A DNA stretch of 64,000 nucleotides from positions 3,224,001 through 3,288,000 of the forward strand of contig NZ_CP092365.1 in assembly GCF_022370835.2 (NCBI RefSeq), written 5' to 3'. Numbering within the stretch: position 1 is the first letter of the stretch; every line of letters starts with the position of its first letter. Below the pieces are notes generated by a model. That model had not been told where the DNA came from and did no database searches. It saw only the letters and a program-made list of their open reading frames with translations. The stretch is from Mycolicibacillus parakoreensis (GTDB taxonomy: Bacteria > Actinomycetota > Actinomycetes > Mycobacteriales > Mycobacteriaceae). The translations under genes were made by a program, and so were the position numbers. Below, piece by piece: positions 9,187 to 18,452 of the stretch.

Positions 9187-10056
9187 TCAGTACAACGGGC
9201 CGCCGCCGAACAGGGCCCGGTGGGAGTCGGGCTGGTTGCCCGCCACGTCGGTGATGGCGTAGTCGCGGGCGATCTCGGCGGTGATCAGGGTGTGGCCGCT
9301 GCGGTCGGCCAGTCGGGGATCGTCGGCGAGCGCGGCGATGACCCGGCCGATGAACTCCGGGGTCTCGGCGTTGGCCAGCGGAAACCCGTGGAAGTCGGCC
9401 AGGCCGCGCTCCATCAGCGCGGTCATGGTCTCGTTTTTCACCAGCCCCGGCCAGAGCGAGACCGCCGCGACCCCGGTGCCGGCCAGGTCGACGGCCATGT
9501 CGGCGGCCATCTTGTCCAGGCCGGCCTTGGAGACGCCGTAGAGCACCGAATGCAGGTAGCCGCGGGTGCCGAACGAGGAGATGTTGACGATCAGGCCGGT
9601 TCCGCGGGCCACCATCAGCGGGGCGGCCGCCACCGCGGCGACGTAGTGGGCGCGCAGCCCCACCGCGATCAGGGTGTCCCAGTCGTCCAGGGGGCGCTCC
9701 CAGAACGGCCGGTGGTGGCGGGCGAATCCGGCCGGGGCGGCCCACACGTTGTTGACGAGCAGGTCCAGCCGGCCGTGCTGCTCGGCGGCGATGCGCTCGA
9801 TGAGCGCGGCGATCTGGGCGTCGTCGCGGTGATCGCAGACCACCGCGATCCCGTGCCCGCCGCCGGCGGTGACCTCCTCGGCGGCGCCGCGCAGCGGCGT
9901 CTCGGTGCGCCCGGTCAGATACACCGTCCAGCCCGCCCGGCCCAGCGCCAGCGCCACGCCCTTGCCGACGCTGCGGCTCGCGCCGGTGACCAGGGCGATA
10001 CGCCGGTCCTTCGCGGGCTGCGCGCGGCGGGGCGGGTGGTGCGCGGGGTTGCTCAT
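9187..10056 (-). CDS. Short-chain dehydrogenase/reductase
   Basis: A 289-residue classical SDR with the NAD(P)-binding TGASRSVG (residues 24-31), a VNN motif at 101-103 and catalytic Tyr173 and Lys177 in YGVSKAG, with the serine in NISS just before. The arginine-rich N-terminus (1-18) is a short extension. The substrate is unknown. Upstream, about 250 bases separate it from the next SDR gene; I see no other gene in that gap. Confidence 0.88.
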   Translation of the reverse strand: MSNPAHHPPRRAQPAKDRRIALVTGASRSVGKGVALALGRAGWTVYLTGRTETPLRGAAEEVTAGGGHGIAVVCDHRDDAQIAALIERIAAEQHGRLDLLVNNVWAAPAGFARHHRPFWERPLDDWDTLIAVGLRAHYVAAVAAAPLMVARGTGLIVNISSFGTRGYLHSVLYGVSKAGLDKMAADMAVDLAGTGVAAVSLWPGLVKNETMTALMERGLADFHGFPLANAETPEFIGRVIAALADDPRLADRSGHTLITAEIARDYAITDVAGNQPDSHRALFGGGPLY

Positions 10057-10303
10057 CGGGTGTTCATCGTCGCGGTCGTCTTTCGGTCCTCGGGCCGTGG
10101 GGTGGCTGTTGACACCTCGACCCTACGGTCGTGGCGTCGGTCTCGATCCGGTGGCAACCGTCCGGTCGTCCGCATCAGCCCGATCTCCCCAGGCCGCCAG
10201 TGGGTTCCGGCCACTGAAATACTGACCGCGCTGCAGCGTCTGGGACCCGACGGTCACCGCGATCGCGGGGTGAGCGGGACAGCGGCCCGCCGATCTGCCA
10301 CCG

Positions 10304-11155
10304 TCAGTACACGTAGTTCTCGCCGGTGGCGCGCACCGTGATGTCGCTGATGGTGATCCCCCACGGCTGGTCGATGACGTGCACCACCGCCTCGGCCAGG
10401 TCCTCGGGGGTGATCAGCCAGTAGCCCACCGAGTCGACGTCGCGCTGCTCGGCGCTCAAGGTGCCCTCGGCGAAGCGGGTCATGTTCTCGGTGAATTCGG
10501 CGCCGCGCTGGCCGAGGACCCCGCCGATCGCGGCGCCGTTGACCACCCAGCCGGCCACGTTGGTGCCCAGCACCCCGGTGGGTTTGACCGTGGTGACCTT
10601 GATCTTGCCCTGGGTCTCCACCCGCAGCGACTCCGACAGCACGTCGACGGCGGCCTTGGTGGCGCTGTAGACCCCGGAGCCTTCGGTGCCGGCGTTGCCG
10701 TAGATCGAGGAGATGTTGACCACGTGGCCGCGCCCCTGGGCGATCATCGTGTCGTAGACCGCCGCGATGCCGTTGACCACACCCTTGATGTTGATGTCGA
10801 TCGCGGTGTGCCACTTGCGCCAGGCCGCCTCGTGGTCGGCGAAGTAGGCCAGCGGCATCACCCCGGCGTTGTTGACGATCACGTCGATCCCGCCGTGGGT
10901 GGCCACGGCGTGCTCGGCGACCGCGCGCATCGCCGCCAGGTCGGTGACGTCGGCGACCTCGGCGGTGGCGACCCCGCCGGCCGCGCCGATCCCGTCGGCG
11001 ACCTCGGTGAGCGCCTCGGCGTCGACGTCGACCCCGACCACGTTCGCCCCGCGGGCCGCGCATCGCTCCGCGATCAGCCGGCCGAAGCCGCTGGCCGCCC
11101 CGGTGACGACAATGGTCTTGCCGCGCAGGTGGTTCGAGTCCGCCGGTGTGGTCAT
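10304..11155 (-). CDS. Short-chain dehydrogenase/reductase downstream of fabH
   Basis: A 283-residue classical SDR: TGAASGFG (residues 18-25), VNNAG (95-99), NISSIYG and catalytic Tyr163/Lys167 in YSATKAA. It starts 9 bases after the fabH stop, with AGAGGAG inside the end of fabH as ribosome binding site, so the two are cotranscribed. The pairing of a ketosynthase with a reductase suggests joint work on an acyl or beta-keto intermediate, but no product can be named. FabG-type function is possible; the housekeeping fabG is normally elsewhere with inhA. Confidence 0.87.
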   Translation of the reverse strand: MTTPADSNHLRGKTIVVTGAASGFGRLIAERCAARGANVVGVDVDAEALTEVADGIGAAGGVATAEVADVTDLAAMRAVAEHAVATHGGIDVIVNNAGVMPLAYFADHEAAWRKWHTAIDINIKGVVNGIAAVYDTMIAQGRGHVVNISSIYGNAGTEGSGVYSATKAAVDVLSESLRVETQGKIKVTTVKPTGVLGTNVAGWVVNGAAIGGVLGQRGAEFTENMTRFAEGTLSAEQRDVDSVGYWLITPEDLAEAVVHVIDQPWGITISDITVRATGENYVY

Positions 11156-11164
11156 GGCGCTCCT

Positions 11165-12181
11165 CTACTCGAAGGGGATCGGGGGCAGGGTCACCACCTG
11201 GGCGGCGTAGCTCAAGCCCGCGCCGTATCCCAGCAGCAGCGCCAGATCCCCCGGCTTGGCGGCCCCGGTCGACAACAGGTCCTCCATCGCCAGCGGGATC
11301 GAGGCGGCCGAGGTGTTGCCGGTGTGCTCGATGTCGTTGGCCACCACCACATCCGGGCCAAGCTGCAGGCTTTTCGCCAGCAGCTCGTTGATCCGGCTGT
11401 TGGCCTGATGCGGCACGAACACCTGCAGGTCCTCGGCACCGACGTGCGCGGCGGCCAGCGCCTGCTCGCCGACCTTGCTCATCTCGAAGGCAGCCCAGCG
11501 GAACACCGCGGTGCCCTCCATCCGCAGGAACGGCCGCGGCCCGTCGGGCACGGCGGCGAAGTCCATCCAGTCGATGTCCTGGCGCACCGCGTCGGCCTGC
11601 TTGCCGTCGCTGCCCCACACGGTGGGCCCGACCCCCTGGGTGTCGGTGGCGCCGACCACCACCGCCCCGGCGCCGTCGGCGAAGATGAAGCAGTTGCCGC
11701 GGTCGTGCATGTCCAGTGCCGGGGAGAGTTTCTCGGTGCCGATCACCAGCACCTTGGCTGCGCTGCCGGAGCGCACCATGTCGGCGGCCAACCCCAGGGC
11801 GTAGCCGAAGCCCGCACAGCCGACGCTGACGTCGAAGCCGGGCACCCCGTGCGCGCCGACCGCGGAGGCCACCATCGGAGCGGCCGCCGGGGTCTGCAGG
11901 TAGTGGGTGTTGGTGGCGACGATGACCGCGTCGATCTCCTCCCCAGTGAGCAGCGCGTTGACCAGGGCGCGCCGGCCCGCCTCGATCGCCATCGTGGCCG
12001 CCGATTCGTCGTCGGCGGCGAACCGGCGGGTCTTGATCCCGGTGCGGGTGTAGATCCACTCGTCGGAGGAGTCGATGTGTGCGCAGATCTCGTCGTTGGT
12101 GACCACCCGTTCGGGTCGGTAGGCGCCGATGGACAGCATCCCGACGTCGGTGGTGCCGGTGGTGGTGTGGATCACGGCCAT
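11165..12181 (-). CDS. fabH: 3-oxoacyl-ACP synthase III (FabH)
   Basis: The 338-residue protein closely follows mycobacterial FabH, which condenses long-chain acyl-CoA with malonyl-AcpM to link FAS-I to FAS-II in mycolic acid synthesis. The catalytic triad is intact and has the M. tuberculosis numbering: Cys122 ([11 protein letters not shown]), His258 ([10 protein letters not shown]) and Asn289 ([12 protein letters not shown]). N-terminal landmarks [15 protein letters not shown] and [19 protein letters not shown] are conserved. It heads a two-gene unit with the SDR at 10304 and lies downstream of the MpaB-family gene. Confidence 0.95.
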   Translation of the reverse strand: MAVIHTTTGTTDVGMLSIGAYRPERVVTNDEICAHIDSSDEWIYTRTGIKTRRFAADDESAATMAIEAGRRALVNALLTGEEIDAVIVATNTHYLQTPAAAPMVASAVGAHGVPGFDVSVGCAGFGYALGLAADMVRSGSAAKVLVIGTEKLSPALDMHDRGNCFIFADGAGAVVVGATDTQGVGPTVWGSDGKQADAVRQDIDWMDFAAVPDGPRPFLRMEGTAVFRWAAFEMSKVGEQALAAAHVGAEDLQVFVPHQANSRINELLAKSLQLGPDVVVANDIEHTGNTSAASIPLAMEDLLSTGAAKPGDLALLLGYGAGLSYAAQVVTLPPIPFE

Positions 12182-12234
12182 GCGGGCAGCCTAGGCGGTG
12201 GCGTTTTTCCCGGCGCCTCGGGCACCGCGGTCAA

Positions 12235-13329
12235 TCACCCGAACGGGCAGCCCGCCGCCCGCCGCTCGGGCACCGCGAACGTGTCGAGCCCGTAGCGCTC
12301 ATAGAAGGCGGCCAGCCGGGCGTTCTGCCGCCCCAGCCGCCGCACGGCCCGCTGGTGGCGGGCCCGGCTGCGGGGGCTGTCGTCACGGCGGGCCCGCAGC
12401 GCGTCCAGGCGCACCCGGTTGTAGTGGATCGGTTCGAGCAGCAGCCGATCCGGCAGCATCCGCCAGGCCAGTCGCAACGCCCGCGAGTAGAGCGCGAACT
12501 CCCAGTCGTGGCGGGCCTTGAGCTCGAAGCCGATCATCGCCAGCACGTCGGGGTGCATGGTCTTAGCCGAGCAGACCTGCACCACGCGGCCCGCCAGCGG
12601 GCGCACCGCCAGCCAGGGCGGGGTGAGCACCGGACGCAGCCACCGCGGCAGCAGCAGGTTCGGCAGCGGCAACCGGGTCAGGGTGGCGAACTGGTGACGC
12701 AGGAACCCGTTGCCGGTCAGCTTGGTGGTGACGGTGTGGTCGTAGTAGGCGGTGAACGCCGCGACCGTGTCGGGCAGCCGTCCCCGCCTGCTGGGAAGTT
12801 CCATGTCGGCGAACAGGTACCGCAGATACTGGTAGGCGGCCTCCCGCTCGGCGGGCCGCAGGGCGTTTCCCGAGACCGTCGGGTAGGCGGCCATCAGGGC
12901 ATGCACCGTGCTGGCGATGATCCACAGCCACAGCTCGGGATCCAACGCGCTGTAGCGAACGCCGTCGTACTCGCCGACGCCGGTGCCGCGCACACTGCGG
13001 TGTTGGTCTATGAGCCACTGGGCGTGCCTGCGGCGCTGCGCGGGGTCGGCGAGGATCGCCTGCAGGCTGAACCCGCTGCGCAGCGCGCGGTCGGTGAAGT
13101 TCTCCCGGAACCGGCCGGTGTGATCCACCGAGGCCGCGATCGGCAGCATCGCCACCTCATCGAAGAGCACCCCGGCGAACACCCCGGTCAACACGCTGCC
13201 GATGTGCTTGCGGAAATCGGCCATCACCGCCGGGCGCAGCCCCGGCCCGGAAAGCAGCGCCAGACCGTCGCGGTCATCGAGGTCGTCGTCGGGTGCGGCC
13301 CGATCGGTGTCGGGGAGCAGTTCGGTCAC
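12235..13329 (-). CDS. Oxygenase MpaB family protein (DUF2236)
   Basis: This 364-residue all-helical protein has the DUF2236/MpaB pattern, shared with the haem-b rubber oxygenase Lcp: an N-terminal helix with FRKHIGSVLTGVFAGVLFDEVAMLP, DHTGRFRENFTDRALRSGF, and WLWIIASTVHALM near residue 135, where an arginine/histidine environment holds haem in this fold. The substrate is unknown. The GTG at 13329 gives proper spacing to AGGAGG; a GTG one codon earlier is too close. It is divergent from a TetR gene with shared palindromes between them, so it is the likely target of that repressor. Confidence 0.85.
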   Translation of the reverse strand: MTELLPDTDRAAPDDDLDDRDGLALLSGPGLRPAVMADFRKHIGSVLTGVFAGVLFDEVAMLPIAASVDHTGRFRENFTDRALRSGFSLQAILADPAQRRRHAQWLIDQHRSVRGTGVGEYDGVRYSALDPELWLWIIASTVHALMAAYPTVSGNALRPAEREAAYQYLRYLFADMELPSRRGRLPDTVAAFTAYYDHTVTTKLTGNGFLRHQFATLTRLPLPNLLLPRWLRPVLTPPWLAVRPLAGRVVQVCSAKTMHPDVLAMIGFELKARHDWEFALYSRALRLAWRMLPDRLLLEPIHYNRVRLDALRARRDDSPRSRARHQRAVRRLGRQNARLAAFYERYGLDTFAVPERRAAGCPFG

Positions 13330-13340
13330 CACAACCTCCT

Positions 13341-13371
13341 GATGTTAGTAAGTTAGCGTTACGATAACATC
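13341..13371. promoter_or_regulatory. Nested operator palindromes between mpaB-like and tetR genes
   Basis: GATGTTA (13341-13347) and TAACATC (13365-13371) form a perfect 7-bp inverted repeat. Inside it, the 17-bp GTTAGCGTTACGATAAC (13352-13368) is itself dyad-symmetric (GTTA-CG-CG-TAAC). The position, only 83 bases separating two divergent starts, is ideal for joint repression by the TetR protein. Confidence 0.65.
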
Positions 13372-13412
13372 ATCACATCTCGCCGGAAAGACGGCTGTGC
13401 GACGATGGGTCC

Positions 13413-14021
13413 ATGCCTGGCGATGCGACCGGCGAGCGCATATTGGACGCGGCCCTGCAGGCGATCCTCGATTTCGGTGTGCGCCGCGCGTCGGTGGAGG
13501 AGATCGCCCGCCGCGCCGGCGTGTCCCACATGACCGTGTACCGGCGTTGGGCGACCAAGAGGGATCTGCTGGTGGCGACGCTGGGCAAGGTGACCGACTC
13601 GATCCTGGCCGACGTCGACGCCGAGGTGGCCGCGCTCGACACCTACGAGGACCGCTTCGTGGCCGGGTTCACCGGAATCTATTGGCGCGTCTACACCCAT
13701 CCGATGCTCTGCCGCACCCTGCAGACCGATCCGGACGCAGTGCTTCCCGCGCTCACCACCGGGGCGGGCCCCTCGCTGGAGTTGGCGACCACCTACCTGG
13801 CCGGCCACATCGCCGACACCGCCCGCCACAGCGGGGTGGAGATCGACGACCCGCGCGGGCTGGCGGAGATCTTCGTGCGCCTCACGCACTCGCTGGTGCT
13901 CACCGAGCGGGTCCACGACCCGCTGGCCACCCGCGCCGACGCCGAACGCTATGCCCGCCAACACCTCCTTCCCCTGGCGTTGGCGGCGCTGCGGCCGGCG
14001 CAGTCGCCGGCCCGCGGGTAG
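13413..14021 (+). CDS. TetR-family transcriptional regulator
   Basis: This 202-residue protein has a clear TetR helix-turn-helix (ILDAALQAILDFGVRRASVE, then RRAGVSHMTVYRRWATKRDL, residues 8-50). The rest is helical, with no diagnostic ligand residues. It is divergent from the MpaB-family oxygenase and shares a short intergenic region carrying two nested palindromes, so it probably represses both genes. Confidence 0.88.
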   Translation: MPGDATGERILDAALQAILDFGVRRASVEEIARRAGVSHMTVYRRWATKRDLLVATLGKVTDSILADVDAEVAALDTYEDRFVAGFTGIYWRVYTHPMLCRTLQTDPDAVLPALTTGAGPSLELATTYLAGHIADTARHSGVEIDDPRGLAEIFVRLTHSLVLTERVHDPLATRADAERYARQHLLPLALAALRPAQSPARG

Positions 14022-14066
14022 ACGGATCCGGGCGGCGTGTCAGAGCCGACCGGTAACGTCCCGACC

Positions 14067-15089
14067 GTGAGGAACTCAAGTCAGTGGAATCCACTGGCGG
14101 CGTTCGGGATCGGGTCGGCACTGGTGGGCGTGGCGATGGTCACCGCGCCGCTGTGGTCGGTGTGGACGTTGATCATCGCCGCGATGGCCGCCGCGGTGGC
14201 CGCAGCGGTGTGGTGGTTGGCGGTGCCGGCCGTCCGGGAGCGGCGTGCAGCCGAGCGCCGGCAGCGGGCCGCCGAGCGGCGACGGCGGGCCGCGCTGCGG
14301 GATCGCGCCGACGAGCAGCACCGCTGGACGATTCTCGGTGACATCCGGGGCACCTACGGTGTCGCCGGCGCTGAGCAGATGCGGGCGTTCTCCTCACCGC
14401 CGCGTATCGAGTCTCCACAAGAGATCGACGAGACGGTCGATGTGGCCCGCGTGGCGTGGACCCCCGCGGAGCTCACCGAGTTGCTGGCCGAACGCAAACC
14501 GGGCTGGCACTGGGCGGCGTTCGGCTCGGTGCTGGTGCAACGGCGCGCGGCCGTCCAAGACCGGCTGCGCGACCAGCAACTGTGCTTCGCCCCACCGAGC
14601 GGTCAGCGTGCCGAGACCCCGGAAGAAGCCGCCGCGCTGGCGTTGGACTGGGCCGGCGACATCTCGGTGTTGGCCGAACAGATCGAGCAGGTGATGCTCA
14701 GCACCGGTTTTCAGGCCGTGTTCGCCCCGGACTTCGACGAGGAGAACGCCGACGCGGCCACGGCGACGCACCCGGCACAGCGACTGATGGATCTCCACGA
14801 CCGCGCACTGGAGATCGCCGAGGCCGTCCGGGGTTTGGCGGTTCCCCTGCAATGCCGGGAGCTGTTCGTCGATCTGGGTCTGCTCGCCGATGTGCCGCTC
14901 GCCGGGTTTGACCGGTTCATCGACGACTACCTCGCCAGGACGGAGGAGCTGCCCGAGCTGGCGACGATCATCGCGCGGCGCGGGCTGCGCGGCCCGATCC
15001 CCACCGACCCGGTGATGTTGACCATGGACGACAGCACCGAGTTGATGGAGCGGTTCTTCGAGCGGCTGCGGCCGATGCTCGCCGACTAG
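14067..15089 (+). CDS. Membrane-anchored protein of unknown function
   Basis: The 340-residue protein has two hydrophobic helices near the N-terminus (about residues 10-30 and 34-58 from the chosen start), then a strongly basic, coiled-coil-like stretch RERRAAERRQRAAERRRRA, then a soluble domain of about 230 residues with many acidic helices. No family is recognised. The GTG at 14067 follows TAACGT (14054-14059) by 7 nt, a leaderless arrangement; an in-frame start at 14037 would add 10 residues. It precedes the SEC-C gene on the same strand and may be functionally linked, though that gene has its own -10-like box. Confidence 0.7.
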   Translation: MRNSSQWNPLAAFGIGSALVGVAMVTAPLWSVWTLIIAAMAAAVAAAVWWLAVPAVRERRAAERRQRAAERRRRAALRDRADEQHRWTILGDIRGTYGVAGAEQMRAFSSPPRIESPQEIDETVDVARVAWTPAELTELLAERKPGWHWAAFGSVLVQRRAAVQDRLRDQQLCFAPPSGQRAETPEEAAALALDWAGDISVLAEQIEQVMLSTGFQAVFAPDFDEENADAATATHPAQRLMDLHDRALEIAEAVRGLAVPLQCRELFVDLGLLADVPLAGFDRFIDDYLARTEELPELATIIARRGLRGPIPTDPVMLTMDDSTELMERFFERLRPMLAD

Positions 15090-15143
15090 CGCAGAGGTGC
15101 GGGTGACTCGCGACGCCGACGGCTGCGACCTAAGGTGGGCGAA

Positions 15144-17741
15144 GTGACCCACTCTCGCGACCCGATCCTCGCCCTGACGCGGGTCTTGATCGACCACGGC
15201 CCGGTGGCCAGGGACGACATCAAGGAGCGGTTGCAGGCCGACGGGGTTGGCGATCCACACGCGGTCGTGGACCGCTATCTCAACGAAATCATGCTTCCGG
15301 CAGCGCAATTGTCCGACGATCGGTGGGTGTGGCTGCCGACGCTGCTGGCCGGTCGGGTGTTCACCCACCGGCTCACCGACACCGAGATCGAGCACGACAT
15401 GGTGACCGTCACACCGGACCTGAACGCGATTACCGCATTGTGCGAGCACGCCGGCTATCAGCAACTCGATGACGGGACGGCTATCCGGACCGCGCTGGCC
15501 GGCTACGACGACGATGCGCTCGACGAGCGCGGCATCCCCCGGGCCGTCGCGGAAGCCGGGATGCTGCTGCTGTTGGCTCCGGGCACCTTGGCGGCCCGCG
15601 GGCTCGCCGACGACGATCTGATCGCCGTGTCGGTGGGGCCACGAGGGCTGCACCTGCGTGGCGTTGACCGCACCGAGCTGGCACCCCACCCCACGGTGGG
15701 GGCACGACTGGGCGCCTTGGTCGAACGCACCCCCGAGCAGCCTGAGGACGTCGGCACCGCGCTGTGGACGATCTGTGCCGACGACCCGAACGTGTTCACC
15801 GCGCCGCTGGCGCCGATCGCCGAGATCGCCGACGAGCGCGGCCTGGCCCGCGACGGCGAGTGGCTGGCCCGCCCGGGGTTCGACTTCTCCCGGTGGCGCT
15901 TCGAGGTCCGGTGCACCCTGTTGACCGACCGCTACGACCTTGCCGGCGATGAGGCGTTCGCACTGGTGTCGTTGACCTGGTTGTGCGATGACATCGCGGC
16001 GGCGGTGCTGCTCGCTGAGCTCGACACGCCCGAAGACGACCCGATCAAGGCCCTCAACGCCGACCCGGCTTTCGCAGACCTGCGCCGCAGCGTCGATCTG
16101 GTCGCCGAAATCGGTGGTGTGCTGCGTGATCCGCTGCTCGCCGAGGCACTGGCCATCGAGGTCCTGGCCATCGACGACGTCGACGCGCCGGTCGCGTTGG
16201 GGCTCTTCGCCGAGGTGCTCGAACCGAAGGTGCCGCACGCGGCCCGGGTGGCGTGCCGCTGGCTGCGCGCCGTGGCCGCCGATGCGCTCGGCGACGTCGA
16301 GGCCGCCGAACAGGCCCTGCTCGCCGCGGAATCGATGGACACCGACTGGCCGCTGGTCCTGCAGGATCTCGCCCGCATCGCCTCCGATCGTGGCGATGTC
16401 GAGCGCGGCCTGGCCCTGCTGCGCCGCGCCGGCGCCGACGAGGACAACGCGCTCGTCGAGCTGCTGCAGCGCCACCGGGTCACCCCCCGCGGTGATCTCG
16501 GGCGCAACGCACCCTGCTGGTGCGGCTCGGGCCGCAAGTACAAAAAGTGCCATCTGGGCCACGAGCAGCTGCCGCTACCTGAACGCATCGGCTGGCTCTA
16601 CGCCAAGGCCGTGCACCATGCGCTGCGCACCGACGCACGCCTTGTGCTCACCGAGGTGGGCCTTGAGCGGCACCGCTACGACCACGACGACGAGGTTGAC
16701 CCCGACTTCGACCCTTTGATGGCGGCGCTGGCGGATCCGTTGACGCTGGACGTGGTGTTGTTCGAGGGTGGCGCATTCTCCGATTTCCTGCGGGTGCGTG
16801 GTGTGTTGCTGCCCGATGACGAGCGGCTGTTGGCCGAACAGTGGCTGCTGGTCGAGCGTTCGGTGTTCGAGGTCGACCAGGTCCGTCCCGGCCACACCGT
16901 CACCGTGCGCGACGTGCGCACCGGCGATGTCTACGAGGTGAGCGAGCGCACCGCCAGCCGGCAGCTCCGCACCGGCGAGCTGCTGTGCGCACGGGTGCTA
17001 CCTGTCGGCGATGACACCTGGCAGTTCTTCGGCGGCATCGAACCGCTGGCGCTGCACGAGCGGGGCCCGCTGATCGAGTTGCTCGACGACGATCCCGATC
17101 CGGTCACCGTGGTGGCCGCACTGAGTCGTCGCTTCGCCCCTGCGTCGTTGGTCACCACCGCGGGCGAGCCGATGATGCTCTGCGAGGCCACCGTGGCAGT
17201 CGAGGACCCTGACGTGCTCGCGGCCCTGCTGGACGTCACCTACCAGCGTGACGACGGTGCGCTGCGCTGGCATGAGATCCTCGCCCGCGACGACGGCGGC
17301 ACCGTCCGCGCCACCCTCGACCTTGACGGCGACACACTGCAGGTGACGACCACCAGCGAAACGCGGATGGATCGGGTGTTGGGCCGGCTGGCCGAGCTGG
17401 ATCCCACCGCCCGCGTCGTCGAGGACACCCGCCGGCCGATGGGCGACGCCCGTCAGGCCGCCGAACTCGCCGCCTCCCTGCCCGGTACCGGCGCCGGGGC
17501 GGTCGGTGACCCCGATGATCCTGCGCTGGCCGCCGCGCTGGACCAGGTCGTCGCCGACTACGAGACACGGTGGCTCGACGAGTCGATCCCGGCCCTGGAC
17601 GGCTACACCCCGCGTCAAGCCGCCGAGGACCCCACCCGCCGGGGCGATCTGATCAGGCTGCTCGACTCGTTTCCGGCCGGGGCCGCCGCTCGCGGTGGCA
17701 TGGACGCCGACCGGCTGCGCGCCGCGCTGGGTCTGGACTAA
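15144..17741 (+). CDS. Large SEC-C metal-binding domain protein
   Basis: The 865-residue protein carries a SEC-C zinc-binding motif CWCGSGRKYKKCH in the middle (about residues 455-472), where NAPCWCGSGRKYKKCH matches the family. N-terminal to it is a long acidic helical region with TPR-like alanine-rich helices (ARVACRWLRAVAADAL, VEAAEQALLAAESMD); C-terminal to it are mixed alpha/beta segments and a final helix set with GYTPRQAAEDPTRRGDLIRLL. SEC-C motifs occur in SecA and in many proteins of unknown role, so no function is given. TAAGGT (15131-15136) lies 7 nt before GTG 15144, supporting this start over GTG 15135. Confidence 0.8.
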   Translation: MTHSRDPILALTRVLIDHGPVARDDIKERLQADGVGDPHAVVDRYLNEIMLPAAQLSDDRWVWLPTLLAGRVFTHRLTDTEIEHDMVTVTPDLNAITALCEHAGYQQLDDGTAIRTALAGYDDDALDERGIPRAVAEAGMLLLLAPGTLAARGLADDDLIAVSVGPRGLHLRGVDRTELAPHPTVGARLGALVERTPEQPEDVGTALWTICADDPNVFTAPLAPIAEIADERGLARDGEWLARPGFDFSRWRFEVRCTLLTDRYDLAGDEAFALVSLTWLCDDIAAAVLLAELDTPEDDPIKALNADPAFADLRRSVDLVAEIGGVLRDPLLAEALAIEVLAIDDVDAPVALGLFAEVLEPKVPHAARVACRWLRAVAADALGDVEAAEQALLAAESMDTDWPLVLQDLARIASDRGDVERGLALLRRAGADEDNALVELLQRHRVTPRGDLGRNAPCWCGSGRKYKKCHLGHEQLPLPERIGWLYAKAVHHALRTDARLVLTEVGLERHRYDHDDEVDPDFDPLMAALADPLTLDVVLFEGGAFSDFLRVRGVLLPDDERLLAEQWLLVERSVFEVDQVRPGHTVTVRDVRTGDVYEVSERTASRQLRTGELLCARVLPVGDDTWQFFGGIEPLALHERGPLIELLDDDPDPVTVVAALSRRFAPASLVTTAGEPMMLCEATVAVEDPDVLAALLDVTYQRDDGALRWHEILARDDGGTVRATLDLDGDTLQVTTTSETRMDRVLGRLAELDPTARVVEDTRRPMGDARQAAELAASLPGTGAGAVGDPDDPALAAALDQVVADYETRWLDESIPALDGYTPRQAAEDPTRRGDLIRLLDSFPAGAAARGGMDADRLRAALGLD

Positions 17742-17787
17742 CCGACACCGTTGCGGGGCGCGGTTCGGCGCGCCCCGAGGTGTCGGT
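17741..17787. terminator. Two-tier hairpin between convergent genes
   Basis: ACCGACACC (17741-17749) pairs with GGTGTCGGT (17779-17787), and inside it GGGGCGCG (17755-17762) pairs with CGCGCCCC (17769-17776). The structure begins directly at the SEC-C stop codon and is symmetric, so it could end transcripts from both the SEC-C gene and the convergent MazG-like gene. No T tract follows. Confidence 0.6.
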
Positions 17788-17818
17788 GACCCCACCTGCG
17801 AACAGACCGGTGGTGACA

Positions 17819-18139
17819 TCACCCACCGGGGTCGGTGCCTTCCAGCCACAGCCGACGGCTGAACCCGCCGCGGCGGGCGCGTTTGCTCGCCGCCCAGGTG
17901 ATGATGTCGGCCAGGCATGCGTCGTGATGCTCGGCGAGGGCGGTGAGGACCTCCAACACATCGGCGAGTTCCTCCAACAGGCCCGCGGTGGTGGTCGCGG
18001 CGCGCACCTCGGCGGCCTCTTCATCGAGCTTGTCGCAGAGCGCCGCGCGGTAGGCGCCCGCCTCGAGCACCCGAACCGTCGGCGTGCGCCCGGATGCCGC
18101 GATCAACTCCGGAATCGTGTCGCGAACCAACTTGCCCAT
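17819..18139 (-). CDS. MazG-like nucleotide pyrophosphohydrolase family protein
   Basis: This 106-residue protein starts MGKLVRDTIPELI, and has the helical KLDEEAAEVRAA...LLEELADVLEVLTAL pattern, in which E-E-x-x-E and E-L-A-D are the metal-binding acidic helices of the all-alpha NTP-PPase/MazG fold. Members hydrolyse nucleoside triphosphates to monophosphate and pyrophosphate, or phosphoribosyl-ATP. The ATG at 18139 has AAGGAG upstream and matches the usual N-terminus of this subgroup. It is convergent with the SEC-C gene. Confidence 0.8.
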   Translation of the reverse strand: MGKLVRDTIPELIAASGRTPTVRVLEAGAYRAALCDKLDEEAAEVRAATTTAGLLEELADVLEVLTALAEHHDACLADIITWAASKRARRGGFSRRLWLEGTDPGG

Positions 18140-18214
18140 GACCGTCGCTGCTCCTTGCCATACTGCGCTTTGTGCAGTCATACCGCGCCGGTCTGACACG
18201 ACCCGGGCCCCGCC

Positions 18215-18289
18215 GTGGCTGAGCCGGTGACCGATCCGCTGCTGTTGGGCCAGCGCGTCGTGGCGATCCTGGAGACCGGACGGCGCACC
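18215..18289 (+). pseudogene. 5' fragment of a possible HNH-type mobile/defence gene
   Basis: About 25 codons from a GTG near 18215 read MAEPVTDPLLLGQRVVAILE..., a start I associate with long mycobacterial proteins of the HNH-endonuclease type. The similarity ends abruptly after about residue 25, and the remaining frame to 18397 is basic and non-conserved in character. This looks like a gene remnant left when the adjacent toxin-antitoxin module arrived. The family assignment is from memory of similar N-termini and is weak. Confidence 0.3.
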
Positions 18290-18407
18290 GGCTCCTGGAG
18301 TTGCACTGCCCGCAGGTGCGGCATTTTCACGGACGTGTTTCGTGCCTGGTTACGCACCTCCGTGTTCATGTCACCACGGCCCGCGGTCCACGCCTGACCG
18401 GCATGAT

Positions 18408-18439
18408 TAACGCTATACTATAATCGTTATTCAGCGTTA
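18408..18439 (+). promoter_or_regulatory. Promoter/operator of the RES toxin-antitoxin pair
   Basis: TAACGCT (18408-18414) and AGCGTTA (18433-18439) form a perfect 7-bp inverted repeat that brackets two -10-like boxes, TATACT (18414-18419) and TATAAT (18419-18424). It ends 13 bases before the antitoxin ATG. This is the expected layout of an antitoxin-repressed promoter. No convincing -35 box is visible. Confidence 0.7.
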
Positions 18440-18452
18440 GGATGGTGGTTGG

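Noticed and set aside
10254..12059. A 601-codon frame on the minus strand through fabH and the SDR
   Set aside because: It reads Arg/Gly-rich sequence in a shifted frame of two clear genes with intact catalytic residues.
14394..16562. A 722-codon open frame on the minus strand
   Set aside because: It lies antisense to two well-supported plus-strand genes, including the SEC-C motif gene. Long antisense frames are expected at this GC content, and the translation has no domain.
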